Shown piece after piece: positions 42,101-51,600 of a DNA stretch of 64,000 nt. This DNA comes from Parietichytrium sp. I65-24A. Lineage: Eukaryota; Sar; Bigyra; Thraustochytrida; Thraustochytriidae. Below the pieces are notes generated by a model. It worked only from the letters and a program-made list of their open reading frames with translations, was not told where the DNA came from and searched no databases. The stretch lies in assembly GCA_012862575.1 (NCBI GenBank), contig BLSF01000096.1, positions 1 through 64,000 of the forward strand. The letters run 5' to 3'. Position numbers and translations under genes: made by a program. Numbering within the stretch: position 1 is the first letter of the stretch; every line of letters begins with the position of its first letter.

Positions 42101-44923
42101 TTCTGATTGTCTTGGAAAGCTTCGCAGAACGCACTCCAGGGTTTGCAACGTTGGTGTCACATTAATCGATTGCCCGATATTTGTCAAGCACTTTTGAAGA
42201 AGATACTCTCGCAACAACTGGCCCTTTTCATCAATTGCCGGGCCCTTTTGAGCCACCTCGTTTGCAAAATTCAACATGTTCAACACCAATGAAACTTTCT
42301 CAGGAGTGATGGTCGAGGTGGCACCCAATGTATGATCTTCAGTGCTCGGCACGCTAGGCTCAGGAAGCTTCTCTTCAGTTGGATTTGCTGCACCGGAGAA
42401 TGAGCGCATCATATCAAGGCTCGCGAAATATCGAATCACCTCCTCAAGCGTACTTTGCGACACTTCCCTTGCCCGGTCGTCAAGCTGGCCCTGATTTTGG
42501 ACAACGTTCCACAAAAGATCCAGGCCACGGACCGCGGGAGGTCGGATTCCGGGAGGTACGAGAGACCGCTGACTCTTGCAGATCTCCCCCTGCAAGCGGA
42601 TGGTGCCGCACACGTATTTCGAAAGGGGAAGACTCTCCAGGAGATCCACCAAGTATCCGAGTTGATCCACGCCAAGGTTGCGCGTCGTTTCTCCGAGAAG
42701 AGTAAACAACGCGTCCACCATCTCCTCGTCTGAACCTCTCGCCGCAGCGAGTCCTTGCCAGATGAGATCAAGGAGCTTGTTTCCAACTCTACCAACTTTG
42801 GCGAGCATTTCCAGTGGCTTGGAGCACCTTTTTGCAAGCTCGTGGTGACAAAATGGGCCAATGACAGCCCTCTCAATTACATTTGCCTCTTCGATCCACT
42901 CAGCGAGCGATTCAGCAGTCAGCCACATGGCAATGGGCATCCGAACATATACCTTATTCTTGGCTTGGTCTGCAGCAACTGCAAGAGAGTCTTTTTGAGA
43001 CAATTCCGTCTCTGCCTGCAGAACGTTGTCGTCTTTAGCTCGGCTTTCTCCAGCGGGTTCTTTCGAAAGCAGTCCGACTAATTTGGCGGCTTTGTTCGCG
43101 ACCGCAGATGACACTGCACTGAACGAAGCTTCTAAGGAGCCTTTTGTTTGTGGGCCAAACACATTTTCTGCGGACATTGATCTGTGCGATTTGGTCTGAG
43201 AACCGTCCACACGCGTGGTAAGCCCAGTCGGGTGTTGCTCAGCACTATTTACTTTTTGAATCCACTCCAAGAGGCTATCCATGCCGTCTAAGCGTTGAAT
43301 GATTGCCTGTGATTCTAACTGCTTGGCGGCGAGCAAGAGGGCGCACAACTCCATCTCTTTATGCGCCTCGCGTCGATACGCTACTCGAACTTTGAGCCGA
43401 TATATTCCGTCCGTAACATCATGGATAGCAGCCTTTGTGAGAAGACGAACTTGAGCTGAGTCAAGGGCCTTAATGCAATGAGATATACAGGGCAAAAAGG
43501 TATCGGAGATATTGCGCATTGTCTCCCGCGTGTACAGTGGGACACACCTCGCAACCAAAATAATAGTTTGGCGGAGAAACTGAACTGTCACTGGTCCCTT
43601 CGTGAGCTTCTCGCGAAGCACGGAGAATCCCTCAAGCTCCGCGAATGCATTTAGCAGCCCGACAATATATTTGGAGGTGGAGATTTGCTTGTTGTATCTT
43701 GCAACAGCGATTACGTCACTCGGGTCTTCGGCGTCGTCCACGAGGCATTCACAATATGTATGATCTACGCTTCGCGGCGGCAGCGGTCCTCTTAACGCGT
43801 TTGAGCGAGTATTCAACGGGGCTAGTCGTAACTCTGAGGCGCGAGAAATTGACTCATCTTTTGCAGCTGAGAATCCTACGTAGGAAACGACCAAGACGTC
43901 CGTCAGACTGTTTTCAATATCCAGTTTTTCCACGTCGACAATAACAGCTTGAAACCACTTCCCTTCCGCCGTCCGCGCATCGCACATGTCTCCGGCTTGT
44001 AAGCAAAATCGCCAGTCCCGTTCTTCCTGCGAAAGGGCATCCCAATCCACCATTTTCGAGTTCTCTAAACACAGTATTTTCTCCTCCTCTCTCCTCGCTG
44101 CAACCTCGGCCTCACTAATTGTGACCGGAGTATCTCCCGTTTCTACCACGCCGCCACCTGTCGGGTCCCGAAACGATTGGGGCTCTTTCGCAAGCCATCT
44201 AGACTCAAGAATTGCAAAGGATGACCCCATCTCTTCATTACTCTCCAAGAATTCCTTGAACTTTAGCACGCCAATGTCAAGTACGTCCACCTCTATCTCC
44301 GTATTTGTGGGTGACACTTGGTTCACTCTGCACGGAAGCCATTCGTCCCTGTCCGGCATACGAACGAAAGCATACTGACCTGGGCCCAGCTCCTCTAACC
44401 ATGGATCAACAGTGCAGTCTGACTCCGAGTCTGAGCAAGCCGATGGAGCGCAGACAGACACCAAAGGATGGCCATAAAGGGTGAAGAAGTTGGTGCTGGG
44501 ATTGAGTATGGCAAGCAGCAAGTCCCACTCTCCTTCCGATATCAAGGCATCTTGCAGTCGCTTCGTAAGTACCTCCAATATTTTGAAGAGAAAGGACGCG
44601 ACAACATCTGCTTGCTCTGTTCGATAGTGCTTGGCCAGCACCGCTGCTCCAAATTCGGGTATCGCCGTGGTGAAAAAATACTGTTCGTGCTCAGCAGTGC
44701 CGTTTCCTTGCAAGACCCATTGAATCCAGGTGCCAAAGTTCTCCAGCGTCATGACCAAATCAACATTGTGAGTCTTCAAAACGCTCACATATAGCCTGCA
44801 GTTGCCTTTGAACTCCTCCAAGGAAGCGGCCGAAGCCTTGCTGCGATCAGCATGTGAGTCTTCTTTCCTTGACGCAATTGCATGGTGCTCACTATGCTGA
44901 CCAGACCAATCTCCAGACTCCAT
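36107..44923 (-). CDS. giant ubiquitin-specific protease of the USP9X/USP24/USP34 type
   Basis: A 2938-residue deubiquitinase. The USP domain lies at about 2036-2378: Cys box GLQNLGFICYMNSLIQQLF with catalytic C2044, and His box NSGHYYSYI with H2316. The Cys box has Ile where most USPs have Thr (GFIC for GxTC). A ubiquitin-like module is seen at about 1275-1350 (RIFGNDPVWKFRSTIAEYIG ... LRLFAGGKEI), as in USP9X and USP24. Most of the remainder is helical and probably forms ARM/HEAT-type solenoids. Near the N-terminus a Tudor-like strand-rich segment (YAFVRMPDRDEWLPCRV) occurs. The frame extends to a TTG at 45022; ATG at 44921-44923 is used. No intron is required over 8.8 kb. Confidence 0.92.
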   Translation of the reverse strand: MESGDWSGQHSEHHAIASRKEDSHADRSKASAASLEEFKGNCRLYVSVLKTHNVDLVMTLENFGTWIQWVLQGNGTAEHEQYFFTTAIPEFGAAVLAKHYRTEQADVVASFLFKILEVLTKRLQDALISEGEWDLLLAILNPSTNFFTLYGHPLVSVCAPSACSDSESDCTVDPWLEELGPGQYAFVRMPDRDEWLPCRVNQVSPTNTEIEVDVLDIGVLKFKEFLESNEEMGSSFAILESRWLAKEPQSFRDPTGGGVVETGDTPVTISEAEVAARREEEKILCLENSKMVDWDALSQEERDWRFCLQAGDMCDARTAEGKWFQAVIVDVEKLDIENSLTDVLVVSYVGFSAAKDESISRASELRLAPLNTRSNALRGPLPPRSVDHTYCECLVDDAEDPSDVIAVARYNKQISTSKYIVGLLNAFAELEGFSVLREKLTKGPVTVQFLRQTIILVARCVPLYTRETMRNISDTFLPCISHCIKALDSAQVRLLTKAAIHDVTDGIYRLKVRVAYRREAHKEMELCALLLAAKQLESQAIIQRLDGMDSLLEWIQKVNSAEQHPTGLTTRVDGSQTKSHRSMSAENVFGPQTKGSLEASFSAVSSAVANKAAKLVGLLSKEPAGESRAKDDNVLQAETELSQKDSLAVAADQAKNKVYVRMPIAMWLTAESLAEWIEEANVIERAVIGPFCHHELAKRCSKPLEMLAKVGRVGNKLLDLIWQGLAAARGSDEEMVDALFTLLGETTRNLGVDQLGYLVDLLESLPLSKYVCGTIRLQGEICKSQRSLVPPGIRPPAVRGLDLLWNVVQNQGQLDDRAREVSQSTLEEVIRYFASLDMMRSFSGAANPTEEKLPEPSVPSTEDHTLGATSTITPEKVSLVLNMLNFANEVAQKGPAIDEKGQLLREYLLQKCLTNIGQSINVTPTLQTLECVLRSFPRQSELPSSESKVVKKAEDHHLAGSESQEAVILWLQDEHSVLDACISELIHYAKSNGDEGAEDVSIGLMVRLEWLSFLVSASQLVLSWDQVDAIWEALVARGGAPEASRVACFRFLSHCAETVTVTEGAFLEESSSPGSSAAITTDTLQRVFLERLSGETNLNAAGFVCFQAYFERVNIVQSNLCYTKSVAAAKHSPMSVNFREADDSPLTFENLQVIKLPLIGNQELWNLALESKDRAVAQSAANMLSRIQMLFSASLRERIGEERRQFIETCMGRIKEAATVAKSASEKMAEQGKRILRCLSLLRPLFEMTQAEASWVCNTLHEEAWVQLRPHFACSKGDLLSVSVNINFKSSPRNGERSAMRIFGNDPVWKFRSTIAEYIGLERDSDRLRLFAGGKEIKREYGAVLVKDLNGFSSGVTVIAVEKPSAGSDASAPSLDHDAQVSKARAKLELLPHITFASNPKNVEQLFEVLKAYASVSSGVPESVAESIAEEIWLLLEKLPSDKTLRNAVDTLSESATSLLSGNDPSPFKFLYLLEMIDAQLSWLPAKTGFVSGLHGEIEDQGAPLDEEWCSRFLSIGGFALLEKYLRQSVGGELASGFTLCKRIEIVKTVANLLYKGVAAQVFSRLPDGNSDPASDLIARAVMQTFPCMPQFFRIQREIELSGDHVADLRLLYPYASDPSCLDKPEAVQKSPGKDQRGVKFADEQTNDGEASPSNQKRTAASPEALVAVQSVRQFRAFLAQLSGLHSSPKGHTENAELCKLFEGVLTKFVFNANEWIHLTGKWETETKTRLLSLCAWTMGLWVVTSAQRKPASDNGEPEENGFLFDLVLQGLFQQSGPIPLLTRQTSRNGILASFSAANEMGRENFICALVRDVDPPQDQAKVTSDYFSLCESLFRQCGLKGEAFVRMSRTLLGVLREKIRSSPTVEQPIQAGPERVDWNLTRRLKLMLIILAAAEDLGLIDQAMPADVCDELVELAFDRCLFGTDESEQVLCQRAFSRAAAFALVGKVLQYTENEVSWRKVSEVLRKCNSLEISEVGKYLLRREEPVFGSDTDLSEDSQPGSTQLEEAAQMKRRYDAVWNVEAGGDLRASCGFAGLQNLGFICYMNSLIQQLFMVPRIRYGILSARASSPEGEESLLLLELQRMFAALDLTIKQAYNPTGWCKVYKDENGQPVNVWQQQDAHEFFNTLCDRLDETLKETAQGKLLSSCIGVGIANQLICLEEGADYEQLKKENAPVTEYCLTQEIVSKSTNLRESLENFVAGEVLNDYKWEECGGKELRTLKRQYVASFQDTLFIHLKRFRLNWETLMTEKINSRFEFPLELDMFPYTKEGLEWDEQVRKGQGAGEKYLPSGKAFYQYRLSGVVIHSGASLNSGHYYSYIISKLGENKGEWFEFNDRTVRAFDISKIEEAAFGGGLKHTSYGVEIQNVNNAYMLVYEKVVPQQTGDDFLNPAVASAQERHHICEQLASGLNITNKQREQIFPPSIYSDMVGENAMFEKLSRSFSPSLESFCADVLLVLRDKFVAGSTSSPEMIRSMHEITNYAVNIVTRSSNSHHVSQIFESLGRIFASLPAPESLHVLSMILDRTIESGLLHGVLFLQAANSTRESFATYFVGLLNHALRSAPSQWSRLSELLTIVCSSTSNDAVVWIVNYPYCHILRSLAEISPEIRHGLLILQIVPKFIQSFVAFCGGTEPARRRARLSSIPFGQEGLWDNSFRLVELLVCSIWPVAECQKTVGQLPPTIVDEKGPFVVGEENQKALSSRPFYEGALALAAWNSHPERRLHFVDSVATVLAHISFNYGDFSKHAVQLVLQELNMSSWKGVAVYMKVLRKLLSLNDEFEEARISLVFGRGEAPLSTDQPQNVRASRLENIADAHTIEGGNFSLLFHLHLLEGFLGLVTTNDSVIQYICTESEGSPLTQGGDWKARIEAALAKVDTLAEAAKDSGRQSSGQDAADDEKSKTEKELSDALIAASIVRDLSTTFYAVMEQLEISKTSD

Positions 44924-45686
44924 AACGTTCACAGGATTCGCCGAACACGCTGTCAGTTCCACTACGCCAACCTTCGAGAGAGCGAATTTCGGGTTTGAAA
45001 CCGTCGCCTGACAGTGAGCCAAAATGAGATCAATCCAAAATCACTGCAGTCGACTTGCTGGCCTAGTTTAGTAATTAAGTGCGATCGAACCACCAAAAAT
45101 CACTACAATCACTGCAATCACCCACGAAATTATGAATCTCCGTCGCACTTTGCTCCACTTTCGGCCCTTTCTCTCTCTCTTTCTCTCTCTCCTATCTGCG
45201 CTGCCAACCTCAACAAAACCAAACTACTTTTCCATCCATCAAGTTGGTCAGGATATACTTTCTCCCCACACACACACACAAGTGCCCAATAAGATCAAGA
45301 TCATCTCCCAAGAACTTACGTGCCGCTAGAGTAAACACTATACTCAAGCCTAACACCTCATCAAAACAATGCTCCAAGTATGTATGGGACGTACGTGTGC
45401 GTATGTGCGAGGACCCCGTGACACAAAGGAATCGTGAGCGAAAAAAGATATAGACCTCAACTACAGTAGGAGCGAGCTACGAGTGGTAGTAGGACTCGAA
45501 GATCTCGAGGAACAGGAGCTTGTTCTTCTTATTAGAACAAAGAGCTGTTCGTTTTGGTATTAACATACCACCGGTATCTGGTACCGGTAAGGAATTATCT
45601 TATGCTGAGGGTAGGAGTTTATGACGAGAATTACAGTTGACAATGTTGACAAATGTTGACAATGTTGACAAAGTATGATTGAATAA
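44924..45686. other. intergenic region between two co-oriented giant genes
   Basis: Contains the USP 5' flank with a CT-rich tract (about 45164-45192), a CACACA run near 45270, a TACCGGT palindromic stretch (45571-45590) and TGTTGACAA repeats (about 45636-45673) near the calpain 3' end. No gene seen. Confidence 0.6.
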
Positions 45687-48600
45687 CTAGGGGAAAGGAT
45701 TCCGCGAAGGGATCATCCTGACACCTCGGATGCCCTGAGTTGCAATTCCATGATGGCGGCTGTCTTTAGAAAGGCAAACCAGAAGATGGTCAACGAAATC
45801 ATCAATGGAAATGATGTTGTTTCCGGCAGTATCAAAGTGTGTCAAGAGCAGCTCCATATCAGCAGCCTTGATGGTGATTCCAAAGTTGAGAAGCGCGTCT
45901 TGGAACTCACTTGCAGCGATACCGAGATCAGCCTGGTTTGGCTTTGCATTTGCGACCAAAACTTGCTCTAATGAGCGGATTGGCTGCTCTGGTTTGTCTG
46001 GGCGACGAGTAGAAAGCTGCAGTTCGATGGCTTTCACGCAAGCATCCAGCTCCGACTTGTAGGTCGCGAACTCCTTGCCTAGGCGATCTTGCAACCATCT
46101 TTCACGTCGCTGACGCTCCTTCTCGCGTTCCTCCCGAGGGCGACCCATCTTCTCACGATATTCTGTGCCTGAAATTGGACGGAGGGATTGCTTGGCAGAC
46201 TGCGCCAAATTCACATGTGCATCAATGTTTGCTTTCTCTACCTTCTTAAGAAGCTCCTGCCTCTCGGAGACCTCTAAACGTAATTTCAACTCTGCCTCTT
46301 CGAGTTGGGATCGAACCCTCTTGAGATCGCTCTGCAGTCTCGTCTCTCTCGCATCTGTCACGCCCTTGAGCCTCTCATTCTCTACCCTAAGCGACTCAAT
46401 CTCCCTAATTTTGGCCTCATGGGTCTGCTGCAGTTTGACGAATTCTTCATAATCTTCATACCTTGCAAACCTTTTCGGGGGTTTTGGCTCCGATTCACGC
46501 GTCAACGCTTCGGCTTCATCCAGTTTGCGACGCTGCAGTTCAATCTCGGACCTAGTGTTCCTCAACCTCTCTTCATTGCTCTTCACTGTATCCTCTAGGC
46601 CGCGTCTTGCACGTTCAGATTCCGCGAGTTTGGCTTTCGTGTCCATCACCTCTTCTCGTAACCTGGACGCCAGAAGACTCAAGTCTCTTGCAGAACTTGC
46701 GTCTCGGAAAGCCAGATCAGCAGGGTCCCTTTGAACAGCAGTTTCCCTGGAAGCAATTTCCGGAGGAGGCATGCTCTCGTCTCCATTCTCCGTCTTAAAG
46801 AGGTCTTCCTCCACTGCGCTTTGCTCAGTCTCTACAGTGCTCTTCGAGTCGTCAAATCGTATTGAAAAGTGAAACTTGCCCACCTCGACCATCTTGTTGT
46901 TTACTATAGAAAGCCACCGATCAGCCGTGCGCCCTGGGCTATCCGTGATTGCAGAAAGCGGAAACTTGACAGATCCGACGACCTCTCGACCTTCTCCGAT
47001 CTTGGTGCGCGTTGTGTTAAGAACAGTGAACTCAACGTGCGGGGTCAAGCAATGGCTGAGTTGCAAGTGACCAAGCACCTTATCCCACGCGTCCTCGTCG
47101 TTGTATGGAAAAGAAGTTCCGATTTTGACGGTTTCTTTTTCCTCATGAATTGGATATGACTTCAAGATTCGCAATGTTTCGCTTTCGTAAATCATCTCCT
47201 CCGGCAGATCCTTTTCCTCAAGCGGCGCTTCATGCTCCATGAAGAAGGTCATTCCAAGAGCCGTGGCGCGAAATTTCCTCTTTGACACCCCTTGGGGCAC
47301 AAGATGAGATAGCTGGCCATGCTTTTTACCCTGATAGCCGAACTGCCGCCGCTTCGAGAGCTTCAGGCGATCCCTCTTTTTCACTTTGAGGGAGAACTCA
47401 TCGTTTGAGCGAGGATCGTAGGCCACTAGCCCAAATTTCGTGGGGTCATCGGCTAGGTGATGGACAAAGAGGATCACATACGTGTTCTGAACTTTGCAGA
47501 CCCGCGTAAGTACCAAGTTCCGGTTCGCCATTTTCACAGGTGTATACGGCATACTGAAGACGGCATTGAATGCAGGGTTCAGACCACCATCCCGTGCTAC
47601 TTGGCTGCAGAACTGCTCTTTTCCAGGCAAAACTTTAGCTTGCACAAGAGTGTGTCTCCTCTCGGAGATGTACGCAACAAACTCATTCCACGACATTTCT
47701 TCTCGAAAGTTTCCGTGCGTTTGCTCGAATACGACGCGGAGGATGCTTTTGATGGAGCAAAACGAACGCGTCACACGATTTCCCTGAGCTGCCCGAAGGG
47801 CTTCAAGAACCTGATTTTTGCAGTCCTGCAGATTGCCTTGATCAACGAGAAAGCGAATATTCCGCTCCGACACCTGGTAGAAGAACGGCAGTCCGCTACA
47901 AGAGTCGAGCGTCTTACGAATAAACTCAACTTTTGCAGGAGACTCTTTGATTGTTAGCGCCAAACGATCTCCTCCACTCCTCACGTCCTTGTTCAGTGAG
48001 AGCCTCTCAACAAGATCCTCTAAGAAGTGGCCATACTTGTCGCTTTCTGGCGCCACCCAGGTCGCACCAATTGGAGGCAAGCTGGCCAAATCTTCGTCAG
48101 AGATGGCGATTCCACAGAGCTCGAGCAATCGGCCATTCTCAGGATTATAGGCCTGGATATCAAGCGACGCCGGCTTTCCGGGGGAGTTGGCGTTTTTGTA
48201 GTCAAATTTTGGCGGGTCGTGAGCGAAAACATCGACCAGATACAGAGCCGGTTGCTCGCCGGTTTTGTGTCTCTGACGCAACATGTACCGCAGTTTGAGT
48301 TCAACGGCTGTAACGTTGTCGGGGCGAAGCATCTGGGCAAGAGTAGAGCGATTCACTCTCTTTGCTTTACAGAAAATCAGTGCATCGTCGACCAGCATCC
48401 TCATTTGCTGTGCAAGAGTAAGCTGAATGACTGGAGCACCAGCAACCGCATTATGCGTCGGCTCCACATTCGTGTTGAAGTCTTCAAGAATTTCTTCCAG
48501 CCGTTTGGCCTCCAGCTTTTCTATCTCCTCGGGAGACAAGCCAGGTGTTGGTGCGCCTTTAGGCTTTTCCTCTGCAAGCTTCAGCTTTGCGTGTGATCTC

Positions 48601-51600
48601 AAAATCGATTCCGAGAATTCACTTGCTTTCACGCCGTCGGAAGAAATGTCGCGGCGAACGCCCAACACTTCTTGCACAAACGCCGGAAGGGCAGCCATGA
48701 CCTTGTCCAAGTCAATTTTGGAGGCATCCTCCCCAGTGACCGTGACTTGAGTTGCTCCATTCATGGTGGAGAGAATTGATGCCAAAACCTTGCGCGCCGC
48801 GTCTGGGCTGTCGATTGCAGCCCCTGGAAGATGGTTAGCCCTTTCCAAGAACGTGTTCAGCTGTGCGGACTTTTCGAAAAAGTGAGCAACACGATAAACT
48901 CTAGGAGCAGCGACCTTCGCATCCATCGCAAACATAGTTCTATCCTCGCGGTTTGCGCAAGTTTTAGTGAGCAGGCGAAGCTGAGTTGCAAAGTCCCGCA
49001 ACTTGAACCAGTCTTGGCCAATTGACCAATCCTCCGTCACCTTACTTCTGTCTCTGCTTGGGCTAGCAATCGCTCCGAGCAACCTCGTCAACGGAATGTT
49101 CTCTTCAGCAATGCTTGCCGCATCCGTGTCTGCCTGGATAAAGTCGACGAACTCTGCGTGTTCGATGAACCCATCCCCATTTTTATCTAAATGAGTAACA
49201 AGGTGGTCGAGCTCGTCATCTTTCAGCTGCAAACCGAGAGTCTGGAGCGCTTGCCGGAACTCAGAACGGTCAATCATGCCAGTATTGTCCTGGTCGAACA
49301 TGCGAAACCAACCCTCCAGGTCCATGGAGCGCGATAGCTGCTCCTGTAATACTTGCGCTTCACCGCCGATTGGGACTACTCGCGAAAACACATGCCGAGC
49401 ACCCTTGGAGTTCTTGCGCTCAACAATTTCAAGCTTGGCTGTGGCCATTGCCGAGATGCTAGCATCGGTCTCCTCGATCCAGGCTCCAGGCTCTAAGTTG
49501 TCGCGTCCTAGGGTTATGGTCTGAAAAACAGTTTCAAACACGGTGGGAAAAATCAGGTCAATCAACTGCTTTTCGCCGAAAGCTGGATCTGCAGGGTGAA
49601 CCCAAGCATTCGGATTAGCCGGCAAAGTCGATGGAATTGGAGGCCCGGCAGGTGCAAGCGATGAAGATGAGCCAGCAGCAGCCGCTGCTCTTTTTGCTGC
49701 AGACTCTTTCTTCATGTTGTCGTATTCATCGTTTTGGAAACCAAAATCATCAATGACGGTGGCCTTTGCGAGATGCTTGAGTCGATCTTTTCGCATCTCC
49801 TTGGACATTGCCTTCATCTTTAAAAACTCCTCATTTCTCCTGCGATCTATTTCCAGCGCCGGGCTTGATGCGGGATGGACCACATTCACGACTTGGCCAA
49901 GCACATCGTCAAATTCATCGATCAGATCGCGTGGAGCTGCTGAGGGCACTCCCTTATCTGGCCCCGAGTTTGATGATATTTTTTGAAGAAATTGCTTGTC
50001 ATCAAAGCCCAAAGCTTCTTGTCTTTTGAGAGTTGGGCCGCTGTATGTCGGGAAATATGTCTTCAACACTGCGTCAATATACGCAATGCGATTGGGTACG
50101 TAAGCTGCAGAGTTGTTTGGCTTGACCGAATGGTGCGAATACTTTTGCTCTTTCACAGTGTTTTCTAAAGCATCTGGAGCGAGCGTAAAGGTGTCACACC
50201 AGATTTTTAGCTGTTGTTCCCAAAACATGGGCTGCTCAATTTGCGTTTCGTCGACGCGAACATAAGGAGCATCGACAAATCCAAAGTCTTTTCCAGCAAG
50301 TAGATCGTACGCGATTGGAATGCACGGGAGCTCAGGGTGCGAAAAGTACTGCCATGCCCGAACGATAACCTTGCGCGAAGAGATCTCCACAATAGGGCTG
50401 GTGTACACAGCATTAATTTTCCGTCGGTGGTAGTCTGTGTGAAACCATGATCGCGACTGGTCCGAGTTAGAAAGCATAAGATCTTGAGCTTCCAATGCAC
50501 TTATGTTGAGAACGCCTATGGCTGTTGCAGGCGGCCTGTACACCAGGTCATCCACTGGGACGGGGGGTTTTGAAGCAAAAAGCGACTCTCTGAGCATGTC
50601 CTGCTCAAATATTGAGCGAATTTTGTCACTGGCGACGGTCGACTCTGGGTAGCAAAGTGTCTCAAACTCCTTATCCGGAATCTCCGATACGCTGAATCCT
50701 AACGAGACCATCCTCTGTTTGAACTCCATTCGCGAAAGACGGGAGCTGTCCCTGAAAGTCTGCAGCGCGCGCTGTGTGTTTAGCCCCTTAAGCTTGGCTG
50801 CATCAAGTAGCTTCTCTTTAATTTCTTCGGCCTTGATAGCTTTTGCCTTGCGCTCTGTCACAACGTTCGGGTCGGTTTCAACTTCGCCTGGCGTGGTTCC
50901 AAGAGCCGGAGCTTCACCTGAAGCCGGGGCACCACTATCATTATCATTCGCGGGGTTTTTGGAAACTTTTGAGGCCCACCTGGCTGCCCCAATCAATGGG
51001 TTCCAGAGGCGCTCAAAGTCCACGGGCTCCTTTGCGTCATACCCGTGTAAGGAAAGCGCGTTTTCGATGAAAACTGGCTTGTCGAAAAACACAAAAAATG
51101 AAAACGAGTCCGTCACACCCCTGTCCAGAGTATGGGGAACAAGAAAGTAGTCCCCGACGTTCAGCACCACATCCCGGCTACATGTGGGGTGGAAAGTATA
51201 AGATGGCTGGCTCGCTCGCGGATTGCTTCCAGGAATAAAGTCCCTCGAGCTGGGCTTGGCCGGAAGTAAATGGTCTGTTGCATCGGCTTCGCAGATGGAA
51301 AAGGAGTACAACGTATCGTTGGCATATTTGCTGTTCTCCATGCGCCGATCATGTACAAAAAGGTGTATGAAAACGCGGGTCTGTGCATCGCGCACTCGAA
51401 ATCGAAATCGAGGGTTAAGAAACCAAGTTTCCTTATCAACGCTTCCACCAGCGGTCTGCTCAGACCATTTTGATGTGCCAAAATATCCACCTTTCCAGAG
51501 AGAAGTGCGATCTTTCGCATTTGGATTGCTCTGCGTTGCGGATATCAAAGAAGAAAAGCACTCCAAAAAGTCATTGAACCCCATGAGAAAATATGCAGGG

